Below, one piece after another: positions 25,996 to 34,835 of a stretch of 64,000 nt of DNA (the first letter of the stretch is position 1; the number at the start of each line of letters is the position of its first letter). The DNA is from Frigoribacterium sp. Leaf415 (GTDB taxonomy: Bacteria; Actinomycetota; Actinomycetes; Actinomycetales; Microbacteriaceae): the NCBI RefSeq assembly GCF_001424645.1, contig NZ_LMQR01000001.1, positions 1,233,301 through 1,297,300 of the forward strand, written 5' to 3'. The notes below the pieces were generated by a model that did not search any database, was not told the origin of the DNA, and saw only the letters and a list, made by a program, of their open reading frames with translations. The position numbers and the translations under genes were made by a program.

Positions 25996-26028
25996 AGGCC
26001 CGGTTGCACGCTCTGTGCAGCCGGGCCT
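25996..26028 (+). terminator. Terminator after qcrB
   Basis: A 14-base-pair stem (25996-26009 with 26015-26028, one G-T wobble) and a 5-base loop, directly downstream of the last gene of the ctaE-qcrCAB operon. Confidence 0.8.
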
Positions 26029-26879
26029 TCGGCATTCCCTGAGGAGGCCGGCACGCCCCCCTTGGCGGTGCTCGGGGGGAGCCCCGGGCTACCCCTCCGG
26101 CTCAGCCACTGCTGGTCAGGCACGCACCCCGGAGAGACGTCCGACGACAGAGGCGACCAGTCCCACCCCGTCGCGAAGAGTTCTCCAGCTTCGGCAGCTC
26201 TCGGACGCCTTCACGACATTCGCTACGCGTGGTGGGCTACCGGGGGCCGGCCAGGGCCCTTTCGTTTCGCCCCGTCCACGAGGCCACCAGGGTGACCTTC
26301 CCCGCTCGACGGGCTCCTGTCCTCCTCCTTGTCCGCCCGAACCCCAGCTGGCCCCCTGGCGTCCGCAGTCGAGGATCACGACAGACCCCTCCCCCGCTCG
26401 CGGTCTCCATGCCGGCGCTTGTCGTCGACAGGACGTGACTCGGCCCTGTAGCCGCTGGTTCGTCCCGGGCAGTGAGCAGACACAGGCTCGACCTCCCGGG
26501 AGCCACGGCGCCTGACCTCATCTGACGGCAGCCTCGGACCTCGCCTCGCAGAGCTTGGTCCCGCCGGTCCCCACGTCCCGGTGAGTCGCTCCTGGTCGCG
26601 CCGAAGGCGATTCCCTCGGCGGATGAGGTGCAAGGCGTCGTGGCTGCTCTATGGGCGTGACCGACTGCCGGTGAACGAAATGCGCGCGGCCTCTGTCGAC
26701 TGCCCGGAGACCGGCCAACCGAGCGGACGGTCACGGCCCTCAGGCCGGTCGCTCGTCGCGTAACAAGCATCCCGGGTCGAGTAGTCGCTCGGACCTGCGG
26801 CGGCGAGAAGTTTGGCATGCAGCAGACGTCGGAAGACCTGGCCCCTGCCTCACCGAAGAGGCTTCTCCCCCACGTCACC
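26029..26879. other. Long non-coding or decayed stretch
   Basis: No reading frame here has family motifs or the strong third-position GC bias of the neighbouring genes. Overlapping open frames on both strands encode Arg/Pro/Gly-rich nonsense. GC content appears a little lower than in flanking genes. No tRNA, tmRNA, RNase P RNA or transposase pieces were recognised. It may be a decayed gene, a region carrying an unrecognised RNA, or plain spacer between the convergent qcr and cta operons. Confidence 0.5.
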
Positions 26880-26916
26880 GCCTGGTGCGCCGCGCGCGAT
26901 GCGGCCTCGCCCCCCA

Positions 26917-27055
26917 CGGTACGGCCTGGCCCGCCGCCCGCGATGCGGCCCCTCCCCCACGGTACGGCCTGGTGCGCCGCGCACGGTACGGCCTCGTGCG
27001 CCGCCCGCGGTACGGCCTGGTGCGCCGCCCGCGGTACGGCCGGGCTCGCCCACTC
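26917..27055. repeat. 24-base tandem repeat (VNTR-like)
   Basis: Units starting CGGTACGGCC begin at 26917, 26960, 26984, 27008 and 27032. The last four are spaced exactly 24 bases, and the first is separated by a 19-base variant spacer; the final copy degenerates. The core is CGGTACGGCCTGGTGCGCCG. 24 bases is 8 codons, so both strands show spurious octapeptide repeats (such as RPYRGRRT on the minus strand). No other sign of a gene is seen. It lies in the 1.3 kb gap between qcrB and ctaF. Confidence 0.85.
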
Positions 27056-27266
27056 TGCCGCCCAGGGCGTCGGGCTCGAGGGCCCCGGCAGCAGCGTCTG
27101 CTGCCGTCGTCACCAGGGCCGTCAGGACCCGCGCTACCAACTGGTCTCGTGGGTCCACCCTCAGTCGCTGGGCTGACGTCGTGAAGACCGTCAGGTTCAT
27201 GACCGACGGCCGATGGCGCTCCCAAGAAGCTGACGTGGTGAGACTCGCGCCGGACGCGAGACGACG

Positions 27267-27296
27267 AAGGGCGCCGGTCCGAAGACCGACGCCCTT
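27267..27296 (-). terminator. Terminator after ctaF
   Basis: A 13-base-pair stem with one mismatch (27267-27279 with 27284-27296) and a 4-base loop, 22 bases past the ctaF stop on the minus strand. It closes the ctaC-ctaD-ctaF operon. Confidence 0.75.
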
Positions 27297-27318
27297 TCCG
27301 CTCGAACGAGCAGGCGAA

Positions 27319-27735
27319 CTAGTGTGCGAAGTTGCCGCGGTAGTACTCGTAGACCCAGCCGACGAGAGCCACGGCCGTCAGGGCCGCACCGATGTAGATG
27401 ATCCACATGCCCACGGCCAACGCCAGGAAGATGAGGGAGCAACCAGCAGCGAGGATGATGGGCCACCACGACCACGGGCTGAAGAAGCCCATCTCGGGGT
27501 CACCGTCGTCGATGTTGGCGTCCAGACGGTCTTCGGGGAGTTCGCCGCCCTGGGTGGCGTGCGAGCGGCCCATGTAGAACGCCAGGAAGGCCCCGAGCAT
27601 GCCGGCCAGCCCGATGCCGAGCGTGCCGGCCCATTCGACCTGACCGGTGTCGAGCAGGCTCCAGAGCACGTAGACCGCGCACATGAGGAAGAAGAAGATC
27701 GCGAGGATCCAGAACAGCGTCGCGTTGGTCTTCAT
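27319..27735 (-). CDS. ctaF: Cytochrome c oxidase subunit IV (actinobacterial CtaF)
   Basis: A 138-residue membrane protein with four hydrophobic helices (about 5-27, 38-57, 88-105 and 110-128). Conserved parts are FWILAIFFFLMCAVYV, GTLGIGLAGMLGAFLAFY, the acidic loop with PEMGFFSPWSWWP, and the C-terminal GWVYEYYRG. It is an actinobacteria-specific accessory subunit of the bc1-aa3 supercomplex. It starts 5 bases after ctaD, and the operon order is ctaC-ctaD-ctaF. Confidence 0.93.
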   Translation of the reverse strand: MKTNATLFWILAIFFFLMCAVYVLWSLLDTGQVEWAGTLGIGLAGMLGAFLAFYMGRSHATQGGELPEDRLDANIDDGDPEMGFFSPWSWWPIILAAGCSLIFLALAVGMWIIYIGAALTAVALVGWVYEYYRGNFAH

Positions 27736-27740
27736 CGGGG

Positions 27741-29486
27741 TTACTTCACTTTCTCGCTGGACGCGTCGTACGTGGGTGCGTCAGGTGCGTCCTTCACCGG
27801 CCCGATGCCGACGGGCAGTCCGGCCTCGGGGTGGTTCAGGTCGAATGCCGGCGACTCGGAACGGATGCGCGGGATCGACGTGAAGTTGTGTCGCGGCGGC
27901 GGGCACGACGTCGCCCACTCGAGCGAACGTGAGTAACCCCACGGGTCGTTGACCTCGACCTTGGGTGCACGACGAGCCGTGATGTACACGTTGTAGAGGA
28001 ACGGCAGGATCGAGACACCGAGCAACATGGCCCCGATGGTCGAGAGCTGGTTCATCCACGTGAAGTGGTCTTCGGGCTGGTACGTGGCGTAGCGACGGGG
28101 CATGCCCATGACGCCGAGCCAGTGCTGCACGAGGAACGTCGTGTGGAAACCGATGAACAGCATCCAGAAGTGGATCTTGCCGAGACGCTCGTTGAGCATC
28201 TTGCCCGTCCACTTCGGCCACCAGAAGTAGAAGCCGGAGAACATGGCGAAGACGACCGTGCCGAAGACCACGTAGTGGAAGTGCGCCACGACGAAGTACG
28301 TGTCGGACACGTGGAAGTCGAGCGGGGGCGACGCCAGGATCACGCCGGTGAGGCCACCGAAGGTGAAGGTGATCAGGAAGCCGATCGCCCAGAGCATCGG
28401 CGTCTCGAAGGTGACCGAGCCGCGCCACATCGTGCCGATCCAGTTGAAGATCTTCACACCGGTGGGGACCGCGATGAGCATCGTCATCAGGGAGAAGAAC
28501 GGCAGCAGGACGGAGCCGGTGACGTACATGTGGTGCGCCCAGACCGTCACGGACAGGGCCGCGATCGAGATGGTGGCGTAGACGAGGGTCTTGTACCCGA
28601 AGATCGGCTTGCGGCTGAAGACCGGGAACACCTCGGACACGATGCCGAAGAACGGCAGGGCGATGATGTAGACCTCGGGGTGACCGAAGAACCAGAACAG
28701 GTGCTGCCAGAGGATGGCGCCACCGTTGGCGGGGTTGAAGACCTGCGCGTCGAAGACGCGGTCGAAGCCGAGGCCGAAGAGAGCCGCGGCCAACACCGGG
28801 AAGGCCATGATCACGAGGATCGAGGTGATCAGGGTGTTCCAGGTGAAGATGGGCATGCGCCACATGGTCATGCCCGGTGCGCGCATCGAGACGATCGTAG
28901 TGATGAAGTTGACCGAACCGAGGATCGTGCTGAAGCCGGTGAGGCCGAGACCGAACACCCACAGGTTTCCGCCCAGTCCCGGAGAGAACGTCGTGTCACT
29001 CAGGGGCGCATAGGCGAACCAACCGAACGACGCCGCACCCTGCGGGGTGAGGAAGCCGGCGACGGCGATGATCGAGCCGAAGGAGTAGAGCCAGAAGGCG
29101 AAGCCGTTCAGTCGGGGGAACGCGACGTCCGGCGCACCGATCTGCAGCGGCATCAGGACGTTCGCGAAGCCCGAGAACAGGGGGGTCGCGAACATGAGCA
29201 ACATGATCGTGCCGTGCATCGTGAAGAGCTGGTTGTACTGCTCCTTGGTGGCGACGATCTCGAGGCCCGGGGCGAAGAGCTGTGCGCGGATGATCAATGC
29301 CATGACCCCGCCGAGGCAGAAGAAGAGGAACGACGTGATCAGGTACATGTACCCGATGGTCTTGTGGTCGGTCGACGTGATCCAGTTGACGACGACGTTG
29401 CCCTTGCGGCCGACCTTCGAGGCGCCGAAGTTCTGACCGGACGAGGTCCCACCGGTGGTGGGGCGGGTGGCGGTGGCTGAGCTCAT
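27741..29486 (-). CDS. ctaD: Cytochrome c oxidase subunit I
   Basis: A 581-residue twelve-helix haem-copper oxidase core. [18 protein letters not shown] carries a low-spin haem a histidine (TMHG). [10 protein letters not shown] supplies a CuB histidine and the cross-linked tyrosine. WAHHMYVTG gives the two further CuB histidines, and VVAHFHYV carries the haem a3 and haem a ligands. [10 protein letters not shown] holds the K-channel lysine. An Ala/Thr/Ser-rich N-terminal tail of about 30 residues and a C-terminal extension are normal for actinobacteria. It reduces oxygen to water and pumps protons. ATG start is 11 bases after ctaC. Confidence 0.97.
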   Translation of the reverse strand: MSSATATRPTTGGTSSGQNFGASKVGRKGNVVVNWITSTDHKTIGYMYLITSFLFFCLGGVMALIIRAQLFAPGLEIVATKEQYNQLFTMHGTIMLLMFATPLFSGFANVLMPLQIGAPDVAFPRLNGFAFWLYSFGSIIAVAGFLTPQGAASFGWFAYAPLSDTTFSPGLGGNLWVFGLGLTGFSTILGSVNFITTIVSMRAPGMTMWRMPIFTWNTLITSILVIMAFPVLAAALFGLGFDRVFDAQVFNPANGGAILWQHLFWFFGHPEVYIIALPFFGIVSEVFPVFSRKPIFGYKTLVYATISIAALSVTVWAHHMYVTGSVLLPFFSLMTMLIAVPTGVKIFNWIGTMWRGSVTFETPMLWAIGFLITFTFGGLTGVILASPPLDFHVSDTYFVVAHFHYVVFGTVVFAMFSGFYFWWPKWTGKMLNERLGKIHFWMLFIGFHTTFLVQHWLGVMGMPRRYATYQPEDHFTWMNQLSTIGAMLLGVSILPFLYNVYITARRAPKVEVNDPWGYSRSLEWATSCPPPRHNFTSIPRIRSESPAFDLNHPEAGLPVGIGPVKDAPDAPTYDASSEKVK

Positions 29487-29497
29487 CGAACCGTGCC

Positions 29498-30394
29498 TTA
29501 CTTCTCGGAGTCTTCGGTGCCGGCGGCGTTGGCAGGTGCCTCGGTGCCGGGCTGGTTGGTGTTGGTGTTGTACTGATCGCCCAGGAGGCCGGTGTTGCCC
29601 TCGGCATCAAGCGTCTGCAGGTACTGGTCGTACTCGGACTGCGACACGACCTTGACGTTGAAGAGCATCAGCGAGTGGTACTCGCCACACAGCTCAGCGC
29701 ACTTTCCGCTGAACGTGCCTTCTTTCTCGGGCGTGAAGTACATCGAGTTGGTCTTGCCGGGGATCGTGTCCTTCTTGTAGAGGAAGTCGATTATCCAGAA
29801 GGAGTGGGCCACGTCGCGCGACTTGAGGTCGATCTGCACGGTCTTGCCGACGGGGAGGTAGAGCTCGGGGAGCTGACTCTCGTCGATCGTGCCGTCACCC
29901 AGCTCTTGTGCCTGGATGCCCTGGTAGTAGACGCTCTCGTCTTCGTTCTGCTGGTCGATGTAGTTGAAGTCCCAGGCCCAGCGCTTGGCGTAGACGTCGA
30001 TCTTCACGTCGGGGCTCGCGGTGGGCGCCTCGATGGCGGCCTGGTCGCGGGCGGTGAAGGCGAAGAAGCCCAGAACGAGGATCAGCGGCACGACCGTGTA
30101 GAAGATCTCGATCGGCATGTTGTAGCGCAGCTGGACGGGCAGACCCGTCTGGCCCTTGCGCCGGCGGTAGGCCACGCACACCCAGATGATCAGGCCCCAC
30201 ACGATGACGCCGACGATCAGCAACACGATCCACGAGGTGACCCAGAGGCCGATGACGCGGTCCACGTGGTTGGTCGTGCCCGCGGTGGTGGGCAGCCACC
30301 CCTGCAGCTGATCGGTGGTGCACCCCGCTAGCACGAGAGCCAGGACGACTGCCATGGGGGCGGCAGCCCAACGAAGACGGCGGTTAGAACGCAC
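29498..30394 (-). CDS. ctaC: Cytochrome c oxidase subunit II (lipoprotein)
   Basis: A 298-residue protein with a signal peptide and lipobox LALVLAGC (Cys near residue 25), so LspA and Lnt in this window probably process it. Two membrane helices follow, then a periplasmic cupredoxin domain. The CuA centre is formed by His in RDVAHSFWI and C232-A-E-L-C236-G-E-Y-H240-S-L-M243. The aromatic electron-entry patch KRWAWDFNY is present. The Asn/Thr/Glu-rich tail is probably unstructured. GTG start is preceded by GAGAGG. First gene of the ctaC-ctaD-ctaF operon. Confidence 0.96.
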   Translation of the reverse strand: MRSNRRLRWAAAPMAVVLALVLAGCTTDQLQGWLPTTAGTTNHVDRVIGLWVTSWIVLLIVGVIVWGLIIWVCVAYRRRKGQTGLPVQLRYNMPIEIFYTVVPLILVLGFFAFTARDQAAIEAPTASPDVKIDVYAKRWAWDFNYIDQQNEDESVYYQGIQAQELGDGTIDESQLPELYLPVGKTVQIDLKSRDVAHSFWIIDFLYKKDTIPGKTNSMYFTPEKEGTFSGKCAELCGEYHSLMLFNVKVVSQSEYDQYLQTLDAEGNTGLLGDQYNTNTNQPGTEAPANAAGTEDSEK

Positions 30395-30454
30395 TGTTAC
30401 CTCTCGGATGACACGACAGTGGGGGGTGTTCCCAGTGTTGACGGGGACCTGCCT

Positions 30455-30460
30455 AGCTTA
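30455..30460 (-). promoter_or_regulatory. Candidate -10 box of the ctaCDF operon
   Basis: TAAGCT on the minus strand, 60 bases before the ctaC GTG. No strong -35 is seen. Confidence 0.4.
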
Positions 30461-30537
30461 CTCGCAGGTTCGACCCCCCAGCGCACGGCACGCGCCGGAA
30501 GCCTCTCGACGTCGAGCGAGAACGTCCCCAGGACACG

Positions 30538-30573
30538 CGAGAGGGGATCACCCTCGCGGATGATCCCCTCTCG
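30538..30573 (-). terminator. Terminator after erpA
   Basis: A perfect 13-base-pair inverted repeat (30538-30550 and 30561-30573) with a 10-base loop, 29 bases past the erpA stop on the minus strand. Confidence 0.8.
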
Positions 30574-30602
30574 ACGCGCGGCTCGGAGCCGCCCGTCGAC
30601 GA

Positions 30603-30965
30603 TCAGTGGAAGCTGTCGCCGCAGGCGCAGCTGCCCTGCGCGTTGGGGTTGTCGATGGTGAACCCCTGCTTCTGGATGGTGTCCTCGAAGTCGATGGCTG
30701 CGCCGTCGAGGTAGGGGACGCTCATCTTGTCGACGATGACCTCGACGCCGTCGAAGTCGACCGTCGCGTCGCCGTCGAGCATGCGCTCGTCGAAGTACAG
30801 CTGGTAGATGAGCCCCGAGCAGCCACCGGGCTGGACGGCCACACGGAGGCGGAGGTCGTCCCGACCCTCTTGCGTGAGCAGGCTCTTCACCTTGTCCGCG
30901 GCGGTGGACGTGATCGTCACGCCGTGCGCCTTCGCGTCGACGGGAGCGGTTGCGATGTCGGTCAT
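30603..30965 (-). CDS. erpA: Iron-sulfur cluster insertion protein, ErpA/IscA type
   Basis: A 120-residue A-type carrier that hands iron-sulfur clusters to apoproteins. The three conserved cysteines are visible: one in QPGGCSGLIYQ and two in the C-terminal SCACGDSF. The HesB-fold strands around them (DFDGVEVIVD, PYLDGAAIDFED) are normal. A 15-residue N-terminal extension is present. AAGGAGG lies close before the ATG. It is monocistronic, flanked by hairpins on both sides. Clients in this window could include QcrA. Confidence 0.95.
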   Translation of the reverse strand: MTDIATAPVDAKAHGVTITSTAADKVKSLLTQEGRDDLRLRVAVQPGGCSGLIYQLYFDERMLDGDATVDFDGVEVIVDKMSVPYLDGAAIDFEDTIQKQGFTIDNPNAQGSCACGDSFH

Positions 30966-31044
30966 GGTGCCTCCTTCGGGCCGGGTCGAGTGCGGGGCAC
31001 TCGTCGTCGACCAGTGTAAGCAGCCGGGGGCCGGTTTTGTTCCG

Positions 31045-31090
31045 GACCCGCGCCTCCCCGGTCGTCGCCGGCGCCGAGGAGGCGCGGGTC
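31045..31090. terminator. Inverted repeat built from two opposed copies of the dispersed motif
   Basis: GACCCGCGCCTCC (31045-31057) and GGAGGCGCGGGTC (31078-31090) are perfect reverse complements with a 20-base loop. It lies between the M20 peptidase stop (31098, minus strand) and erpA. It has no T-tract on the minus strand, so termination is likely but not certain. Confidence 0.5.
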
Positions 31091-31097
31091 GCGCCGT

Positions 31098-32513
31098 TCA
31101 GCCCCTCGCGTCGAGGCGCGCCAACAGGATCGCCTCGCTGAGGATCGCCCGGTGCAGCACGCCGAGGTGCTGCGATTCGTTCGGGCTGTGCGCCCGCGTG
31201 TCGGGGTCCTCGACGCCCGTCACGAGGATCTGGGCCTCGGGGAAGGTCCGGACGAGGTCGGCGATGAACGGGATCGACCCGCCGATGCCCGTCTGGACCG
31301 GCGCCTCGCCCCAGCCCTCGGTCATCGCGACGGTGGCGTCGGCGATGGCCGTGCCGGTCGTGTCCACCAGGAAGGGATCGCCCCGGTCGACGTCGTCGAT
31401 CTGCACGTGGGCGCCGAACGGTGCGTGCTCACGCAGGTGCGCCTCCAGGGCGGCGTAGGCGTCCTCGGCGGTCTGCCCGGGAGCGATGCGGGCGCTGATG
31501 CGGACCGACACCTCGGGGCTCAGCGTGTTGGACGCGTTGGCGACCGACGGGGCGTCGATGCCGGTCACGGTGATCGACGGCTGTGACCACACCCGGCTCA
31601 GGATGGGACCGCGTCCGATGGGAGTCACGCCCTCGAGCAGGCCGCTCTCGTCCCGCAGCTGCTGCTCGCTCTGCTGCGGATGCTCGGCCTCGCGACTCGT
31701 CAACCCGGCCACGGCCACGCTGCCGTCGTCGTCGTGCAGGGTCGCGAGCAGCTTCACCATGGCCAGCATGGCGTCGGGCACCGCCCCGCCGAGCATGCCG
31801 GAGTGGGACGCGTGCGCCAGGGTGCGGACGGTCAGGCGGAAGGTCACGTTGCCGCGCAGACCGACGGTGATCGCGGGGACCGTCGTGCTCCAGTTGTCGG
31901 AGTCGGCGACGACGATGACGTCGGCACGCAACTCGTCCTCGTGCTGCACGAGGAAGTCGGCGAAGGAGCGGGAGCCGAACTCCTCCTCGCCCTCGACGAA
32001 CAACGAGACGCCGACGCCGAGGTCGTCTCCGAGCACCTCGTGCACCGCGCGCAGGGCCGCCACGTGCGTCATCACGCCGGCCTTGTCGTCGGAGGCTCCG
32101 CGCCCGTACAGCCGGTCGCCCTTGACCGTCGGCTCGAACGGAGGGGTGTCCCAGTCGGCGTCGTCGCCCTGGGGCTGCACGTCGTGGTGCGCGTACAGGA
32201 GGATGGTCGGCTTGCCGTCGCGGGCCGGACGTCGGGCGAGCACGGCGGGCTGGCCGAGGGTGCCGCTGTCACCGACGGGGGCCCTGCTCACGGTCACCTG
32301 GTCGAAGAGGCCCGTGCCCTCGACGAGGGCGGCGACCGCGTCGGCGCTGCGTCGCACGTGCTCGGGGTCGAAGGCGTCCCACGAGACGGAGGGGATGCGC
32401 ACGAGGGCGCCGAGGTCACTGATCGTCGCGGGCAGACCCGCGTGCACGGCCTCCGCGAGTTCGCTGACAGTACGGGGATCGGTCGGTCGGACGGGATGCT
32501 GCGAGTCGCTCAT
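31098..32513 (-). CDS. M20-family metallopeptidase (dipeptidase)
   Basis: A 471-residue zinc peptidase. The first metal motif is YAHHDVQPQG (near residue 110), the bridging aspartate and catalytic area GRGASDDKAGVM, and the catalytic glutamate lies in VEGEEEFGS. A dimerisation lid domain sits between about residues 225 and 360. The family hydrolyses dipeptides or acyl-amino acids in the cytoplasm; no signal peptide is present. TAAGAT stands 7 bases before the ATG with no ribosome site, so the transcript is probably leaderless. It is divergent from a DUF3043 gene and has the dispersed decamer just after its stop codon. Confidence 0.93.
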   Translation of the reverse strand: MSDSQHPVRPTDPRTVSELAEAVHAGLPATISDLGALVRIPSVSWDAFDPEHVRRSADAVAALVEGTGLFDQVTVSRAPVGDSGTLGQPAVLARRPARDGKPTILLYAHHDVQPQGDDADWDTPPFEPTVKGDRLYGRGASDDKAGVMTHVAALRAVHEVLGDDLGVGVSLFVEGEEEFGSRSFADFLVQHEDELRADVIVVADSDNWSTTVPAITVGLRGNVTFRLTVRTLAHASHSGMLGGAVPDAMLAMVKLLATLHDDDGSVAVAGLTSREAEHPQQSEQQLRDESGLLEGVTPIGRGPILSRVWSQPSITVTGIDAPSVANASNTLSPEVSVRISARIAPGQTAEDAYAALEAHLREHAPFGAHVQIDDVDRGDPFLVDTTGTAIADATVAMTEGWGEAPVQTGIGGSIPFIADLVRTFPEAQILVTGVEDPDTRAHSPNESQHLGVLHRAILSEAILLARLDARG

Positions 32514-32520
32514 GCAGGTA

Positions 32521-32526
32521 ATCTTA
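32521..32526 (-). promoter_or_regulatory. M20 peptidase -10 box (leaderless)
   Basis: TAAGAT on the minus strand, 7 bases from the ATG at 32513. TAATCT (32519-32524) on the opposite strand overlaps it and could serve the divergent DUF3043 gene. Confidence 0.5.
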
Positions 32527-32554
32527 GGAACTCGGACAACCCTGAGGATCTCCC

Positions 32555-33133
32555 GTGGCCAAGCCAGACAGCAAGACGACCGAGACGACCACCGTCGCCG
32601 AGCCCGAGTCGACCGCGGTCGGCAAGGGTCGGCCGACGCCCACGCGACGTGAGCGCGAGGCCGCCAACCAGAGGCCCCTCGTCGCCTCGGGCAAAGAAGC
32701 CCAGAAGGCCCAGCGGGCCCGTCTCGCGGAGCAGCGTGACCGTGCCCGTGTCGGCCTCGCGAACGGCGAGGAGCGATTCCTGCCCGACCGCGACAAGGGA
32801 CCGCAGCGTCGCTTCATCCGCGACCACGTCGACGCCCGCTTCAGCGTCGGCGAGGCCATGATCCCCATCATGGTCGTCGTCATCGCCATGACGCTCGTGC
32901 AGTCCGCGGCCATCCAGTCGATTACGTTGCTCGTGCTCTGGGGATTCTTCGCCCTCGCCGTCGTCGACTGCCTGATCGTCGGCCGCAGCGTCAACCGCAA
33001 GCTCGCGGCCAAGTACGGTGCCGAGAACGTCCGCAAGGGCAACCGTTGGTACGCGGCCATGCGAGCGATGCAACTCAAGCCCATGCGCCTGCCCAAGCCG
33101 CAGGTCAAGCGCGGCGAGTACCCGACCGCCTAG
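32555..33133 (+). CDS. DUF3043 membrane protein
   Basis: A 192-residue protein of unknown function, conserved in actinobacteria. The first 100 residues are soluble and highly charged (many K, R, E and A: TPTRREREAANQRPL, KEAQKAQRARLAEQRDRA). Two membrane helices follow (about residues 105-123 and 126-143) and a basic C-terminal part ending KPMRLPKPQVKRGEYPTA. The DUF3043 signature includes DRDKGPQRRFIRDHVDAR. GTG start with GAGG upstream. Between it and pyrD lies a terminator. Confidence 0.85.
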   Translation: MAKPDSKTTETTTVAEPESTAVGKGRPTPTRREREAANQRPLVASGKEAQKAQRARLAEQRDRARVGLANGEERFLPDRDKGPQRRFIRDHVDARFSVGEAMIPIMVVVIAMTLVQSAAIQSITLLVLWGFFALAVVDCLIVGRSVNRKLAAKYGAENVRKGNRWYAAMRAMQLKPMRLPKPQVKRGEYPTA

Positions 33134-33156
33134 GCGGCACGTCGCCCCGGACGACG

Positions 33157-33187
33157 AACGGCGTCATCCCTCGCGGGTGACGCCGTT
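33157..33187. terminator. Terminator between the DUF3043 gene and pyrD
   Basis: A 10-base-pair stem (33157-33166 with 33178-33187), extended inside by a CCC/GGG pairing around a bulge, with a TTT after the right arm. Both convergent genes end here. Confidence 0.75.
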
Positions 33188-33220
33188 TCGCGTCGGCGGC
33201 TGCGTGGACCGGAGGTCTCG

Positions 33221-34273
33221 TCAGGCGATGGGCCGTCGCCGGCGCATGGCGACGAGCCCTCGGTTGACCTGGCGCGCCCAGAGCGGCCCCCGGTAGAGGA
33301 AGGCCGTGTAGCCCTGCACCAGCGTGGCCCCGGCGCGCAGTCGTTCGTCGACGTCCTCGGCGCTCGACACCCCTCCGACCGAGATGACGCACGTCTCGCT
33401 CGGGACGGACTCCCGGACGAGCGCCAGGACCTCGAGCGACCGGGCGGCGAGCGGTGCGCCCGACAGACCACCGGCGCCCGCGGCCTCGACGACGGCCCCC
33501 TCGGTGACGAGGCCCTCTCTCGACACCGTCGTGTTGGTCGCGATCACGCCCGCCAGGCCGAGCTCGGTGACGAGGGCACCGATCCGGCGAACCCCGTCGT
33601 CGTCGAGGTCGGGTGCGATCTTGACCAGCACGGGGGTGTGCCCCGCGGCGTCGCGGACGGCCTCGAGGAGCGGTGCGAGCCGGTCGAGCTCTTGCAGCCC
33701 GCGGAGTCCCGGCGTGTTGGGCGAACTGACGTTCACGGCGAGGTAGTCGGCCAGAGGAGCCAGGAGGCGCGTGCTGGCGAGGTAGTCGTCGATCGCGTCG
33801 TCGACGTCCACGACGCGACTCTTGCCGATGTTCACGCCGATGACGGGCCGCGACGGAGCGGACCGTGCCCGGCTGAGTTCGAGGGCCGCCGCGTGGGCAC
33901 CGGAGTTGTTGAACCCCATGCGGTTCACGACGGCGAGGTCGGGGACGAGGCGGAAGAGACGAGGACGGTCGTTGCCGGGCTGCGGCCGAGCCGTCACGGT
34001 GCCCACCTCGACGTGCCCGAACCCGAGCGCGCCGAGACCGGCGATGCCCTTGGCGTCCTTGTCGAAGCCTGCTGCGACGCCGAAGGGCGAGGCGAAATGG
34101 AGTCCGAGCGCCTCGACGGCGAGGGATGGCGCCGGGGCAGTCAGGCGTCCGACGACGCCGGCCAGGCCCAGCTTGGGGATCGTCTTGATGACTCGGAAGG
34201 CGAGATGGTGGGCGTCCTCGGGGTCCATCTTGGCGAAGACGACGTCGAACAGGACGCGGTACGGGGTCCTCAC
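33221..34273 (-). CDS. pyrD: Dihydroorotate dehydrogenase (quinone), class 2
   Basis: A 350-residue FMN enzyme of pyrimidine synthesis that passes electrons to the quinone pool. The N-terminal 40 residues ([20 protein letters not shown]) form the membrane-touching helices of class 2 enzymes. [23 protein letters not shown], the active-site serine in [15 protein letters not shown], and [12 protein letters not shown] with [10 protein letters not shown] are the FMN-binding landmarks. The GTG start overlaps the nrdR stop (GTGA), so both are in one operon. A longer open frame upstream overlaps nrdR and is rejected. One dispersed decamer lies inside at 33762-33771. Confidence 0.95.
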   Translation of the reverse strand: MRTPYRVLFDVVFAKMDPEDAHHLAFRVIKTIPKLGLAGVVGRLTAPAPSLAVEALGLHFASPFGVAAGFDKDAKGIAGLGALGFGHVEVGTVTARPQPGNDRPRLFRLVPDLAVVNRMGFNNSGAHAAALELSRARSAPSRPVIGVNIGKSRVVDVDDAIDDYLASTRLLAPLADYLAVNVSSPNTPGLRGLQELDRLAPLLEAVRDAAGHTPVLVKIAPDLDDDGVRRIGALVTELGLAGVIATNTTVSREGLVTEGAVVEAAGAGGLSGAPLAARSLEVLALVRESVPSETCVISVGGVSSAEDVDERLRAGATLVQGYTAFLYRGPLWARQVNRGLVAMRRRRPIA

Positions 34274-34752
34274 TCGTCGACCGACCGGGTGGAGAGCGGA
34301 CGGGAGGCGTGCTCTTCGCGCAGCTGGCCGATCGAGGCCTCGAAGTCCTCGAGCGAGTCGAAGGCCTGGTAGACGCTCGCGAAACGCAGGTACGCCACCT
34401 CGTCGAGGTCGCGGAGCGGAGGCAGGATGGCCAGACCGATGTCGTTCGCCTCGATCTGCGACGCACCGCTCGCCCGGACGGCCTCCTCGACCTTCTGCGC
34501 CAGGACGGCGAGGTCGCCGTCGGTCACCGGACGGCCCTGGCAGGCCTTGCGGACGCCCGAGATGATCTTGTCGCGGCTGAACGGTTCGAGGACGCCGTTG
34601 CGCTTCACCACGTTCAGGCTCGCGGTCTCGGTCGTGCTGAACCGACGACCGCAGTTCGGGCACTGCCTGCGACGACGGATCGACGTGCCGTCGTCACTGG
34701 TGCGGGAGTCGACGACTCGGGAGTCGGGGTGGCGGCAGAAGGGGCAGAACAT
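34270..34752 (-). CDS. nrdR: Transcriptional repressor NrdR
   Basis: A 160-residue regulator of ribonucleotide reductase genes. A zinc ribbon opens the protein (C3-P-F-C6 and CPNC near residues 31-34, with [17 protein letters not shown] between). An ATP-cone domain follows ([18 protein letters not shown] onward), which senses the ATP/dATP balance. Length is standard. TAATCT stands 9 bases before the ATG, so the mRNA may be leaderless. No ribonucleotide reductase gene or NrdR box is found in the window. Confidence 0.96.
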   Translation of the reverse strand: MFCPFCRHPDSRVVDSRTSDDGTSIRRRRQCPNCGRRFSTTETASLNVVKRNGVLEPFSRDKIISGVRKACQGRPVTDGDLAVLAQKVEEAVRASGASQIEANDIGLAILPPLRDLDEVAYLRFASVYQAFDSLEDFEASIGQLREEHASRPLSTRSVDE

Positions 34753-34761
34753 GGTGCGGCC

Positions 34762-34767
34762 AGATTA
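34762..34767 (-). promoter_or_regulatory. nrdR-pyrD -10 box
   Basis: TAATCT on the minus strand, 9 bases from the nrdR ATG, in the 83-base gap after hisD. Confidence 0.5.
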
Positions 34768-34835
34768 TCGGACGCCGGGGGCGGCGTCGGACGTCCGGGT
34801 CGACCGAGTGCCGGCCCGCCGGGACCGGACCCGGC

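Noticed and set aside
26029..26879. Structural RNA (tmRNA, RNase P, 6S) in the gap
   Set aside because: None of the invariant sequence blocks of these RNAs could be found on either strand, although a divergent or new RNA cannot be excluded.
26237..26917. A 226-codon minus-strand open frame in the gene-free stretch
   Set aside because: No motif, no ribosome site, and amino acid make-up (Arg, Gly, Ser, Thr) unlike any real protein in the window.
26917..27055. CRISPR array
   Set aside because: The 24-base units are directly adjacent with no unique spacers and no cas genes are near.
26812..27936. A 374-codon plus-strand open frame over the 24-base repeats and the cta genes
   Set aside because: The first part only translates the tandem repeat into RP/CG-rich sequence and the rest is antisense to ctaF and ctaD.
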